A stretch of 64,000 nucleotides of DNA, from NCBI GenBank assembly GCA_022495995.1, contig JAFEMH010002493.1, forward strand, positions 1 to 64,000. The letters are read 5' to 3'. The position numbers and the translations under genes were made by a program. Below the pieces are notes generated by a model. That model was given only the letters and a program-made list of their open reading frames with translations. It had not been told where the DNA came from and did no database searches. The DNA comes from Adenophora triphylla var. japonica. Taxonomy: Eukaryota > Streptophyta > Magnoliopsida > Asterales > Campanulaceae. Of this stretch, positions 22,618 to 33,592 are shown piece after piece (within the stretch, counting starts at the first letter, position 1; every line of letters begins with the position of its first letter).

Positions 22618-22738
22618 TGTTGGAACATAAACGATCCATCAAACCTTGAACTGTCTCATAACTAGATTAAGAAGAGAAGAAGAAGAAGACGGAAGCGTGT
22701 ACCTTGTGATTCCATGATTTCTTAGTCTTGTTCTAACA
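22618..22738 (-). repeat. 5' LTR of Copia 1, 368-bp internal deletion
   Basis: Matches 16,270-16,389 and then jumps to the last AACA of the LTR. The deletion joins two TGTTCT copies (16,384 and 16,752 in the full LTR), removing U3 and the TATA box. Only the terminal bases and about 115 bp of U5-side sequence remain. Confidence 0.95.
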
Positions 22739-22771
22739 TCTTGATTACCCAGATCGTGAAAGACCCGATCC

Positions 22772-23116
22772 TGGCTCATTCAAACTTTCCGTCACTGAGA
22801 AGCCAAAGTCGGTTGCTGCTAAGGAGAAAAGGTTACAGAGAAGAAGGCTCCGGTGAAGTCTAAGAAAGAGGTTGTGAAACCCAAGGCAAAGAAGGTTGCT
22901 ACTCCAGTGAAGACGAAGAAAGTGGCGGCGAAACCTAAGCCGTTGGATAAGAAGCTTACGAAGGTTGCTAAGACAACAACTGTTACATCACCATCGAAGA
23001 AGAAGGCGGTGAAGAAGACGCCGACGGTAGCGAAAGTGAAGAAAGTTGTGAAAAAGGCAAAGAGTATAAAATCTCCGGTGAAGAAGGCTGCAGCTAAGAA
23101 GACGACGAAGAAATGA
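22772..23116 (+). pseudogene. Histone H1 C-terminal tail, truncated
   Basis: Lysine-, alanine- and proline-rich tail: GSFKLSVTEKPKSVAAKEK, frameshift near 22,832, then KAPVKSKKEVVKPKAKKV, ATPVKTKKVAAKPKPLDKK and KSPVKKAAAKKTTKK-stop at 23,116. This composition and the KxxK-PVK repeats are typical of plant linker histone H1, whose tail binds linker DNA in the nucleus. The globular winged-helix domain is absent: upstream sequence is Copia 1 and the E2 LTR. Start codon and promoter are missing, so this is a fragment. Whether E2 insertion removed the front or the fragment was carried here cannot be decided. Confidence 0.75.
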
Positions 23117-23379
23117 GGTGTTTGGGTAGGGGCTGATTTGTAAATTTGTAGCATTAATTAAGGGGGCTAGTTTGGTTTTATAGATTTTCCTTTCTCATAT
23201 TTAAATATTAATCTTTGGTTGTGGTAATTGATTTGTTTGAAGTTGGGATAAGGTTTTAAATGAAAGTTTTGATTTGATTTGATCAAATTTAAATTAGCGA
23301 TGTACATATTTGTCAGTAAAATTACAATTTAATTAAATAAAATTATAGGTAATCGACTTTTAATCATTTAGAATATAAT
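23117..23379 (+). other. 3' flank of the H1 fragment
   Basis: T- and A-rich, UTR-like sequence directly after the H1 stop; no ORF or repeat recognised. Confidence 0.4.
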
Positions 23380-23945
23380 TATAGGTGACCAACAAATATA
23401 CGGTAACCTTACGGTCCTTACGTATACTTGGGGAAATAACATTTTAGTCACCTAAAACAATGTTTTAGGTTACAAAATATTTCGGTAACCTTATATATAC
23501 TTGAAGTGACTACATCTTAGTCTCTTAAAATATTTTTAGGTAACCAATTAATATTTGGTTACCTAAGAATAATATTTAGGTGACCAAATTAGTGGTTGCA
23601 AAGAAAATATAGAGGTGACCATGCTTGGACACCCTAAAGCAGTCACCTGAGGTTGAAGTGACCAAGCAACATTTGTTGCCAATAATCTCTGTCGACAAAT
23701 AATTGGTCACTCAGAATTGGTCACCTTAGATACCTTAGGTGACCATCCAATTGGTCACTCAGAATTGGTCATCTTAGATATCTTAGGTGACCATTCTTAA
23801 AATTGGTGACCAAAAACCAAAGGCTACGGGGCTTTGCGTGACAATTCTTTGGTAACCAATCTTTGTTACCTTAGGTTTGTAATGACCAAAACATGAATTA
23901 GGCGACCATTTTTTTTTGTCACCAAAAGACCTATTTCTACTAGTG
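23380..23945 (-). mobile_element. CACTA (En/Spm) terminal region, one end only
   Basis: On the minus strand the sequence starts CACTAGTAGAAATAGG at 23,945, a typical CACTA terminus. It is followed by many direct and inverted subterminal copies of TTAGGTGACCA / TGGTCACCTTAG across 23,390-23,900. No opposite CACTA end was found to the left, so it is truncated. Confidence 0.8.
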
Positions 23946-23975
23946 ATATACAAGTTGGGTCGGGGATGAGGTATA

Positions 23976-24280
23976 CTCTCTTCGTTCCACGAGATTGTGA
24001 ACTTATTATTTTTTATTTTTTTTGTTCGTCTCACCACGTGAGCGTGAACTTTTCAATTAAAATGACAAGTTTTTATTATTTTATATTCAATGAAATCCAC
24101 TTGTAATACTTATAACAACAATTCACTTAATATGTGTGTGTCCCACTCATTCCCTCTCGTATTGTACTTTTCATACTAACAACTCATACTCCACTCATTA
24201 TCTCTCATTTTATTATAATATTATTTTTTAGTTATTGTGTCCAAAATTTTGATTTATATTCACGTGGGGGACGGAGGAAG
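23976..24280. mobile_element. Stowaway-type MITE, degenerate
   Basis: TA/CTCTCTTCGTTCC at the left and GGGACGGAGGAAG at the right with family-typical T/A-rich interior. Right TA is altered. Confidence 0.6.
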
Positions 24281-24284
24281 CTTA

Positions 24285-24763
24285 TGCGCTGTAAACGAGC
24301 CGAGCCGATTCAAGCTTTGAAGTTTCGAGCTCGAGCTCGTATAAAAAGTTATCGAGCTCGAGCTTTTCTCGAGCTCGAATCCAGTATGACTGTTCGAGCT
24401 CAGATCGAATCGAGTTTCGAGCTTTTCATGATCTTTTCGCGAGCTGCTCGAACTCGAGATTTAACCAGTCAAGCTTGAGCTTGGACTTATTTTTTGAAAA
24501 AATCTAAAATCAAACGAGCATTTTCGAGCACTAATTCGAGTTGTAATTGATCTCGAGCCTACACAAGTCATTCGCGCACAAAATTCATTCGAGCTTTTTA
24601 ACAAGCTTAACGAGCTGAGTTCAAACGAGTCGATCTCGGTCAGAGCTAGTCGAACATATGAGCCGAACACGAGCCGGCTCGAAAAAAAAACGAGCGAGTT
24701 CACCTCGAGCCTACTCGAACTCGAGCTTTTACGAGCCGACTCATTTCTTGTAACAGCCCTAAC
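24285..24763. mobile_element. GAGCTCGAG-rich hAT-like MITE
   Basis: Begins GCTGTAAACGAGCCGAGCC and ends TTCTTGTAACAGCCCT, inverted-like ends flanking a block packed with GAGCTCGAG and CGAGCT copies. Non-autonomous hAT-type elements of this style are widespread in plants; the class call is tentative. Confidence 0.5.
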
Positions 24764-24825
24764 TGCACCACCCCAAATCCCATTCTAAGTCCAAAAATAT
24801 TACCCGTATTGACTATAAATTTATT

Positions 24826-24980
24826 ATATTTTAATTTAGAAAAAAAAATAAGTTTAATAATATTACCATTAATAGTGCATTAATAATAATATTTAAATAT
24901 TATTAAGATAATTAAACTTTTATAAATCATTTGTCAAAACTCCAATCATATAACTGCTCCTTCCGTTCTAAAACTAACTA
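24826..24980. repeat. Segmental duplication, copy 1 (block X)
   Basis: About 90% similar to 33,238-33,395 (shared TAATAGTGCATTAATAATAA and flanks). Together with the blocks at 25,866-25,975 and 33,056-33,200 it forms copy 1 of a tandem duplication whose second copy runs from 33,238 to about 34,330. Confidence 0.8.
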
Positions 24981-25210
24981 GTGTAACACCCGTGCATGAA
25001 ACGCACGGCCATAACACTTTGATCAAAACAGAACCATAAATAAAAGAGTCATTATAAATATAAGGATAAATATTAAATTGACTCTTCTCTTAGACTTCAA
25101 GAATATTTTCTGAGTAAATGAATTTTTAACATTTATTAAAATAAAAGTACAACAAAATATTTCAAGTGATATAAAATTTATCATACAATTAATTATATTC
25201 GATAATGCCT
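24981..25210 (-). mobile_element. Helitron 3' end, truncated
   Basis: Minus strand ends CCGTGCGTTTCATGCACGG (8-bp stem, one mismatch), GTGTTACA, CTAG, then host T: the hairpin plus CTRR signature of Helitron 3' ends. No matching 5' TC end is visible before 25.5 kb, so its extent is a guess. Confidence 0.5.
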
Positions 25211-25218
25211 GACCAATA

Positions 25219-25487
25219 CTCCCTCCGCCCCAAATTTATGTGCCCATTTGTGTTTTGACACGGGAATTAAAGAAAGTGGGTAATGGAGAAAGTGTTGTGA
25301 TTGTAAAAGTAAAATAGAAGAGAGAATGAGTGGAGGAAATATTAAAATTGATTGGTGTTGTGAGTATAAAAGTAAAATAGGAGAGAGAATGAGTGGAGGG
25401 AATATTAAAAATTCTTTGCTATTTTAGGAAAGGGGCACATAGGTTTGGGAAGCCCAAAATGGACACGTAGATTTAGGATGGAGAGAG
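25219..25487. mobile_element. Stowaway-type MITE
   Basis: TA/CTCCCTCCGCCCC ... GGATGGAGAGAG/TA. Interior contains the family block GAGAGAATGAGTGGA twice. Confidence 0.8.
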
Positions 25488-25591
25488 TATAAAATTTATC
25501 ATATAATTAATTATATTCGAGCCTAAACAGGTCTTTCGCGTACAATATATCTTTTTAAAATTTGCTAAGTAATTTTAAAATGTTTTTGATA

Positions 25592-25865
25592 CTCCCTCCG
25601 TCCCGCTATAAACTGCACATTTTTCTCATTGGGCGCCCCGCTACAAACTGCACACTTTCTAAAATGACAAAGAATCTTTACTATTCCCTCCACTCATTCT
25701 CTCTCCTACATTATTTTAATACTCATAATACCATTATAATTTACTATTCCCTCCACTCATTCTCTCTTCTATTTTACTTTTATACTCACAACATTTATAT
25801 CATTATTTTTTTTCTTGATTTTCGCGCAAACAGTAATTGTGCGGTTTTTACCTGGAAGGAGGGAA
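25592..25865. mobile_element. Stowaway-type MITE with paralogous empty site
   Basis: GATA/CTCCCTCCGTCCCGC ... GGAGGGAA/TATTCATT. The duplicated locus at about 33,440-33,475 reads TGTTTTTGATATTCATTATT without the element, confirming the TA target and both ends. Confidence 0.85.
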
Positions 25866-26539
25866 TATTCATTATTTTGGGAGGATTTGCATTGGCAGTA
25901 TTGTCCTGACCTGAGCTGAGCTGAGGGTCCTCTCCTCTCCTTGACCAGGAACAGAAACTGTACTATTCCTCAACACTAGATTGACTCCCGTGCGATGCAT
26001 GGGGCATTATTATTCAAAAGACAAAAATTAAAATAAAATAAATCAAGAACTCAATTAATTTATACATTATGGAATACTTTCTTAAAAACTACATTGTCAG
26101 TACATAAAAATTAGAAAAGAATAAAATAAAAAAGAAATTATAAGGAATATTCATTTCTCTATATACAATTCTATAGTATTTTATCAATATAAAAAACTAA
26201 ATAAAACACACGAACTTGTTATTCAAATAAGAAATAAGTTATTGAAATCTGATAAAAAATGGTTAAGATTGGAAATCTAGTAAAAAGAAATGTGATATTT
26301 TATTTCATTTTGATAAAGAGAATTTTTTAAATAAAAACAAAAGTTTTGGTAATACCAATAGGATAGTACAGTTATCTAATAAAAATTAATGTCATTCTTT
26401 TTCAAATAGAAACTTTCAATTAACTCATGGTCGTACATCTAAAAAATGATGTCATAATTATTTACATTAACTCATTATGAACATAATTATGATATTTATT
26501 TTCTATTTCACTTATTTAATTTTTAGAAGGAAAATAAAA

Positions 26540-28600
26540 ATACTAACAATTTCGTTAAATAAAAAAAAAATCCCCTAATCCCCCACTTCCTTATCAAAGC
26601 CAACTCACTTATTCATCTCCCTCTTTTAAATTACCAATTTATACTATTTTTTTTCTTATAATATTGACATACAGTTCAATCGAAATTTTAAAAATTATGG
26701 AGATTTTTTCTGATATTCGTCTTTATAAATAAACAATATTTTGAGACGAAGAGAATTTTTTTTATTATCATTTATAAATAAAAAATTAAAAAAAATTATT
26801 TCACACATAATTAATTTTCACTAAAAATAAATTGAAAAATTAGTAAAGGATAATTAACAAATTTATTTATATTAAAAGAAAGGATTTTTTTTCTGTGTCG
26901 AAATCATATGAAATAAGTCTATATTTAAAGAGAGAAAAAAAATATGAAATTCGGTGGAAAAAAAAAATTAATTTATATTAAATTAATTTTTTTTATCTTC
27001 ACACATGGCAACACACAGCCGGCCAACGCAAAGCCGACAATTGATAATGCCACGGACGAATCATGCATAATTGGCTAAGCTTCATCCTCATTTTATAACC
27101 AATACAACTCATTTTAATTTGTTTTTTTTTTAATGTGGGATAAAGGCCAAGGCAAGGCCATGGCATATTTCCCACATCGAAAGAAAACGAATCAAAAATA
27201 GCTTTGGCCATGGTATATAATGAGGCTTCAAGTTAAAAGGAGGTGTAATTATATTTATATACATATATAATTATGAATATTAAATATACATAAATCTTGA
27301 AAGGAAAAAAAAAGAGAAAAAATTATAAAAAGTAGAAAAAAATTAAATAGAAATAAAGAAAACACCAAATGAAAACTTTCCCTTAACTCATGCTAGTACA
27401 TCTAAAAAAATATGTAATATTTATTTACATTAACTCATTATGAACATAATTATGATATTTATTTTTAATTTAGCTTATTTATTTTTGAGAAGAGAAAGAA
27501 AATATATATACCCATCACTTTTATTTAATATTATATTCTTTTTTTAAGTATAATTTATTATTATTATCATTTATAATAAAAATAATTACTTCACACTTAA
27601 TTAATTTTCACTAAAAAGAAATTAAAAAATTAGTAATGGATAATTAAGAAATTTATATTTAAATTAGAGGATTATTTTTCTTTGTCCAAATCAAATGAAA
27701 GAAGTCTCTCTTTAAAGAGAAAGAAAATTAAGATTTTAGCTGAAAAAAAGAAAATAATAAATATTAAAGAAAGAAATTTTTTTATTAGCATTTATAATAA
27801 AAAAAATTACTTCACACTTACTTAATTTTCAGTAAAAAGAAATTGAAAAATTAGTAAAGGATAATTACCAAAAATATATTTAAAAAAAAAATTTCTTTGT
27901 CCAAATCAAATAAAATAAGTCTCTATTTAAAGAGAAAATAAAATTATGAAGTTTGGTGTAAAAAAAAATTAATTTTTAGTAAATTAATTTTTTTTATCTT
28001 GACACATGTCAACACAAGGCCGGCCAAGACCAAGGCCAAGCCGACCAATGATAATGCCAAGGACGAATCATGCATGCTTGGCTAAGCTTCATCCTCATTA
28101 TATAACAAAGGCAATTCATCTTACTTTGATTTTGTTTTCATGGGGGATAAAGGCCAAGGCCAAGGCTAAAGAAAAGGGAAGGCCAAGGGCCGAGCCAAGG
28201 CAAGGCCAAGGCCAAGGCCAAGGCCGGTCGAGGTAGAGGGAAGGCCAATGCCAAGACAGATTTCCCACATCGAAATAAAACGAATCAAAAATGGCCTTGA
28301 CCTTTGTATATAATGAGGCTTCAAGTTCAAAGTAGTTCTAATTATATTTATATAAATATATAGCTATTAATATTAAATATACATATATCTTGAAAGTAAG
28401 AAAAGAAGAGAATAAAAATATAAAAAGTAGAGAAATATCAAATAGAAATAAAGAAAAAATCGAAAGAAAAATATATTATCATACAATTCTGAAGTATTTA
28501 ATTATTGATAAAAATTACAAAAAAAAAACACAAACAATTTTTTCAAATGAAAAATTTCCCTTAAATGCTCATACAGCTAAAAAAATAAGTAATATTTATT
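26540..28600. repeat. Two direct copies of a ~1-kb Helitron unit
   Basis: Units at about 26.6-27.5 and 27.6-28.6 kb share GCCGGCCAA, AATCATGCAT, GGCTAAGCTTCATCCTCATT, GGGATAAAGGCCAAGGC, TTTCCCACATCGAAA and ATATAATGAGGCTTCAAGTT in the same order. Confidence 0.85.
28010..28250. repeat. GGCCAAGGC hexanucleotide-type array
   Basis: Dense (CCAAGG)n with variants. Similar clusters lie at 27,140-27,180, 29,540-29,740, 29,990-30,050, 30,140-30,240, 30,340-30,440, 30,815-30,905 and 32,900-32,950, many just after a TTCGATGTGGGATAA-like motif. Confidence 0.85.
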
Positions 28601-28669
28601 TACATTAACTCATTATGAACATAATTATGATATATATTTTTAATTTAGCTTATTTAATTTTGAGAAGAA

Positions 28670-29360
28670 AAAAATATATATATATATATATATAATTATA
28701 TTAAATAATCATATATACTTTATAAATACACAATGATTTTATTTATACATATTCAAAATCATTCCAACTCATCATCCTATACCCCATCACTTTTATTTTA
28801 TATTATATTATTTTCTCTTTTTAGTATAATTATTATTATTATTATTAATATCATTTATAATTAAAATATTGACTTCACACTTAATCAATTTTCACTTAAA
28901 AGAAATTAAAAAAATAGTAAAGGATAATTAACAAGTTTATATTAAAAATAGGGGATTAATTTTCATTGTCCAAAACAAATGAAAGAAGTCTCTATTTAAA
29001 GAGAAAAAAAATTATGAATGTAGGTGAAAAAATGAAATTAAAAAATAATAAATTAAAAAAAACAAAATTTATTTTACTGTCATTTATAATAAAAAAAATT
29101 ACTTCACAATTCATTAATTTTCACTAAAAAGAAATTGAAAAATTAGTAAAGGATAATTAACAAATATATATTTAAACAAAAGATTTTTTTCTCTTTTTCC
29201 AAATCAAATGAAAGAAGTCTCAACTTAAAGAGAAAATATTTAACGAATTTCGGTTTATCCTGCTAAAACTAACTAAGCCATTTTTTTTTCTTTTCAAATT
29301 ATAGTCCTTTTAAAGGAATTTTTAACAATTTCTTTTAACTATTTTTAGGAAAAAACCGTA
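28670..29360. repeat. AT-rich Helitron filler repeats
   Basis: Recurring unit with TTCACTAAAAAGAAATTGAA, AAATTAGTAAAGGATAATTA, CCAAATCAAATGAAAGAAGT and TTTAAAGAG; further copies near 26,820, 27,600, 27,820, 31,060, 31,660, 31,880 and 32,450. Confidence 0.75.
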
Positions 29361-30488
29361 GTCACTGCCAAGGCAAATGGCAAGGCCACTGTAATGGGCG
29401 GCCATGCCAAATGTCAAAGCAAAGTATGGTATAAATTGCTCATCATCAGACTCTTATATAGCAATAGCCTTTGATTTTTTTGGTTTTCTTTCAATGTGGA
29501 TAACATTCCAAGCTGGAGGCTACAAAAGGCCACACACCCGCCAGAGACATGGTCGACCAAGGCCGAGCCAAAGCAAGGCCAAGGCCAAGGGCGAGCCACA
29601 AGCCTTTGATTACTTTCTCCTTCATTTCGATGTGGGATAACTCCTAATGCACTGGCGAAGGCCATGGCCGACCAAGGCCTAGCCAAAGCAAGGCCACTGG
29701 GCCATCCAAAGCAAGGCCACGGCCTAGCCAAGGCCCAAATTCAATTTCTTTTTTATTTTTTTTCAAATAAATAATATCTTAATATTTATATTTTTTATCT
29801 TGTATAAAAAATAAATTTTTGTTTTGAAAATAATAAAACAAAGTGGCAATATTTTTGGATATATATATAAAGTTATGAAATATTTTGAAAAATTTAAATT
29901 TATTATGTTGAAATATTTGAATCCGACACAAATACTTAAGGGCAATATCCGAATCCGATCTAAAATTACTTGATCCGAGCCCCGACCCAAGGCCCGATCC
30001 GAGGCCAAGGGCGAGGGCATGGGCCAAGGCCATGGGCAAGGGACACTCACGGGCCGAAATGACTAAGCCTCGCTAACTCGAGCATTATAGAGGGAAAGGA
30101 TAACATTTTAGTTTGGTTTTTATTCAATGTGGGATAAGGCCAACTTGAGCATTATAGCCACGGCCAAGGCCGAGCAAAGGCCAAGGCCAAGGCCGAGCCA
30201 CGGTAAATGCCAAGGCAAGGCCAAGGCCGAGGCAAGGCTAATGAATAAAAAATTATTTTGTTTTATTTCAACCCGAAGACTTAAGGACAAACTCCGAATC
30301 CGATAAAAAATAATCTTGATCAGAGCCCCGACCCAAGGCCCGATCCGAGGCCAAGGGCGAGGTGACGAGCCAATGGGCCAGGCTACATGCAAGGCCACTA
30401 CGGCCGAATGTGGCCGAGGCCAAGCGCCAACCCCATTATGCAAGGGCGCCGAAATACAATGGGCCAAACCTCGCTCCAGCAAGATATA

Positions 30489-30758
30489 CTCCTCCGTCCT
30501 GCTCACTTGGCACCAACTTTCGGGGGTGTAGGAATTAAGGAAAAGTGATGTAAGAAAGAGAAAAAATTAAATGTTCAGGAGTATGAAGAATTAAATAGGA
30601 GAGAGAATGAGTGGGAGGAATAGTTAGAGAGAGAATGTTGTGAGTGTAAAAGTGAAGTAGAGAGAGAATGAGTGGAGTGAATATTGAATATTTTTTCCAT
30701 TTGGACAGCCAGTAAGTGGGACGACCCAAAAGTAAAATTAGTGAAATGGGACTAAGAG
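30489..30758. mobile_element. Stowaway-type MITE inside the Helitron
   Basis: TA/CTCCTCCGTCCTGC ... GGGACTAAGAG/TA with two GAGAGAATGAGTGG blocks. Nested, so younger than the Helitron interior it entered, or carried along by it. Confidence 0.75.
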
Positions 30759-31189
30759 TATAGCCTAGGAAACACATTCAAGTTGGGTTTATTTTCGATG
30801 TGGGATAAATGCATTCAAGGCCCACGGCCAAGGCCAAGGCCGCCCACGGCCGAGCCAAGGCAAGGCCACGGCCAGCCAAGGCCAAGGCCACGGCCAACCA
30901 AGGCCAATTTCTAATTTTTTTTTTTTTGACAAATAAATAGAATCTTAAATATTATATTTTTAATTTTGTATAAAAATATTATTTATTTTTGACAAATAAT
31001 AAAAATAAGTGACAGTATTTTTTAGATAAATAAGAAAATTATATTTAAAAAAGAGGTTTTTTTTTATCCAAATCAAATGAAAGAAGTGTCAAATTAAAGA
31101 GAAAAAAACTTTATGAAATTTGGTGTAATTTTTTTTTTTAAAAATAATTTATTATAAAATAATTGAGGTCAAAGAAATAGGATTGTTTT

Positions 31190-31449
31190 TTTAAATTGGA
31201 AATCCATCCAGCCAATCCGAAAGTGACACGTGGAAAAAAAAACCCCAAACTGCATTAACGTGCCCTTGTCGACGCGTGGACCATACGCGCCATCGAAATG
31301 TCCGAACTGCCCCTCCATAACAAACTGACATGTGTCCAAATTAGTTTTAAAAAAAAAAACAAAACATCCAATCACAATTAGCCACGTCGGATTTTTGCCT
31401 CGTTAATTGCCAAGAAAAAAATTACCAAAACCTTGTTATTATATATAGA
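31190..31449 (-). other. Internal Helitron 5'-end copy 1
   Basis: Minus strand starts TCTATATATAATAACAAGG at 31,449, then a subterminal region with TTGCCAAGG-like and GTCGACGCGTGGACC-like blocks. The related copy 950 bp away (32,399) shows the same order. Confidence 0.75.
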
Positions 31450-31452
31450 TAG

Positions 31453-31497
<45 letters not shown>
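31453..31497. repeat. (ATT)n microsatellite
   Basis: About fifteen ATT units next to the internal Helitron end. Confidence 0.95.
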
Positions 31498-31499
<2 letters not shown>

Positions 31500-32074
31500 A
31501 ACATTTTACTACACACTTAATTAATTTTCACTAAAAAGAAAATGAACAATAAGTAAAAAATAATGAATTTTGGTGTAAAAAAAAATAAAACAAAATTAAA
31601 TTAAAAAAAATTAATTTTTTATTATCATTTATAATTAAAAAAATTACTTCACACTTAATTAATTTTCACTAAAAATAAATCGAAAAATTAGGAAAGGATA
31701 ATTAACAAATTTATATTTAAAAGAAGTTTTTTTTTCTTTGTCCAAATCAAAAGACAGAAGTCGCTATTTAAAGATGAAAATATATTATGATTTTTGGTGA
31801 AAAAAAAATATAAAAACATTAATTTTAAAAATAGGATTTTTTTTACTATAATTTATAATTAAAAAATTTATTTGACACCTCATTAAATTTCACTAAAAAG
31901 AAATGAAAAAATTAGTAAAGGATAATTAATAAATTTATATTTAAAAAAAGTGGATTTTTTCTTTTTGTCCAAATCATATGAAAGAAGTATCATTTTAAAG
32001 AGGGAAAAAAATTAGGAATTTTGGTGAAAAAAAAAATTAAAAAAATAAATTTAATATATAAAAATTGAGGTCAA

Positions 32075-32399
32075 AGAAATGGGATAAATATTTTCTTTGA
32101 AATCCTTCCAGCCAATCAAATAGTGTCATACATGTCAAAATTTTAAAAAAAAATGGAAAATCGCATAGGACGGTTGCCCTTGCCGGCGCGTGAGCTCCAC
32201 GCGCCAAGGAAAAGACGGATATGCTCCTCTCTAAGTAACCTTGACATGTGTCCAAGTTTGTTAAAAAAAAAACAACCAATCACATTTTGCCACGCCGCCC
32301 TTTCCTCTTGTTAATTTGCAAAGTTGCCACATTGTGAAAAGACTAGAAATGCCCCTCATACCCCTTTAAATTACTAAAAAGCTTGTTATTATATATAGA
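32075..32399 (-). other. Internal Helitron 5'-end copy 2
   Basis: Minus strand starts TCTATATATAATAACAAGC. It includes the long inverted repeat GGCGCGTG-AGCTC-CACGCGCC (about 32,184-32,204). Confidence 0.75.
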
Positions 32400-33055
32400 T
32401 GGGGATATAGAATATAGATATAGATTATAATTTATAATTAAAAAAATTACTTCACACTTAAATAATTTTTACTAAAAAGGAATTGAAAAATAAGTAAAGA
32501 ATAATTAACAAATTTATATTTAAAAAAGAGGAATTTTTTTATTTGTCCAAATCAAAGAAAAAAATTATGAAATCTGTGGTGAAAAAAAATTTTTGTACAC
32601 CAATTTTTTTTTTTATTTTTTTTAATAAAACAATTATTTAATCATATATACTTTGTAAATACACAATATTTTTTTTTTAATTTTTTAATTATAAATGTTA
32701 ATAAAAAAATTATTTAATCATATATTCTTTGTAAATACACAATAATTTTTTTTTTTAGTTAAAATGGGCTAAACGCATGGGCTAGCTATGGTAAACTATG
32801 GCCTTCTAAAATTACAATGCCTAACCTTAGCGAGCAACATATTCGGAAGGGATAACATTTGAGTTTGGTTTTTAATTTGACTGCGGGATAAAATGCTCGA
32901 TGCCACGCCCAAGGCCCAGAGGGCCAAGGCCACGGGCCGGCCAAGGGGAAGTGATCTGTCCTTTCTCACTGCAAATTCGCCATGCCGCCAAAAGACGGAA
33001 ATGTCCTTCTACGGCCTCTTTATTTACTAAAACCTTGTTATTATATATTTAGAGA

Positions 33056-33200
33056 TTCATGTCGCTTTGGAATTTCGTAGGTACTAGGTACTAACTAATT
33101 TTCTGACTTTTAGCATAAATTAATCTAGCATTTTACTATACAAATATTTTTTATGCAATTTTATCATATTATAAACAATACACAGAATTTTTTCTCAAAT
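33056..33200. repeat. Segmental duplication, copy 1 (block Z)
   Basis: Host sequence resuming after the Helitron; matches 34,196-34,330 (GTAGGTACTAGGTACTAACT and following 100 bp). Confidence 0.85.
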
Positions 33201-33237
33201 AATCACTTTTTACTTTTTTATTTATCAAAATAACTTA

Positions 33238-33395
33238 TATTTTAATTTAGAAAAAAAAATAAGTTTAATAGTATTACCATTAATAGTGCATTAATAATAA
33301 TATTTAAATATTATTAACACAATTAAACTTTTATAAATCATTTATTTTTTTAAAACTCCAATCATATAATTGCTACTTCCGTTCTTTCTAAAATT
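33238..33395. repeat. Segmental duplication, copy 2 (block X')
   Basis: Counterpart of 24,826-24,980. It lies directly after block Z, so the arrangement is a tandem duplication later loaded with transposons. Confidence 0.8.
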
Positions 33396-33592
33396 AATGC
33401 TCTAATTTCTTTTCAAAATGTTGCTGGAAGTAATTTTAAAAATGTTTTTGATATTCATTATTTTGGGATGGATAGATTTTTATATTCATAATTAACAAAT
33501 TTTTTAGTTTTGAATGGAGTGAGCATTATATATATTGGCTTGAAGTTACTAATGTAAGTTAGAAAGAATTTGAATTTTTGCAACATAATGTA

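Larger units (their letters stand above)
16270..22738 (-). mobile_element. Ty1/copia element Copia 1
   Basis: Complete insertion flanked by TCTTG (16,265-16,269 and 22,739-22,743). In sense order on the minus strand: truncated 5' LTR, PBS, leader with palindrome modules, gag, protease, integrase, RT, RNase H, PPT and full 3' LTR. The shared part of the two LTRs is identical over about 115 bp except for one GAA unit, so the insertion is recent, yet coding is broken in several places and the RT active site is mutated. Confidence 0.95.
25976..33055 (-). mobile_element. 7.1-kb composite non-autonomous Helitron
   Basis: Minus strand 5' end TCTCTAAATATATAATAA follows host T at 33,056; 3' end is a 7-bp hairpin (CCCATGC/GCACGGG, one mismatch), AGTCAAT, CTAG next to host A at 25,975. 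The duplicated locus at 34,195/34,196 reads CTCAACA/TTCATGTC uninterrupted, exactly the pre-insertion A/T site, so both ends are firm. The interior has no Rep/helicase ORF, only AT-rich repeats, GGCCAAGG arrays, a MITE and two further internal 5'-end copies (31,449 and 32,399). Confidence 0.88.

Noticed and set aside
22853..23116. A complete small lysine-rich gene
   Set aside because: It starts at GTG in the middle of an H1-like tail and the frame before it continues the same protein after a frameshift, so it is a fragment.
28006..30531. Frames encoding RP/AK-rich repeats in the GGCCAAGG regions
   Set aside because: Low-complexity translation of hexanucleotide arrays inside a non-coding Helitron.
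32184..32204. GGCGCGTG-AGCTC-CACGCGCC as another copy of the shared palindrome module
   Set aside because: It has a 5-bp loop, no CG-NN-CG core and no partner at 21-30 bp; it is a Helitron subterminal hairpin.
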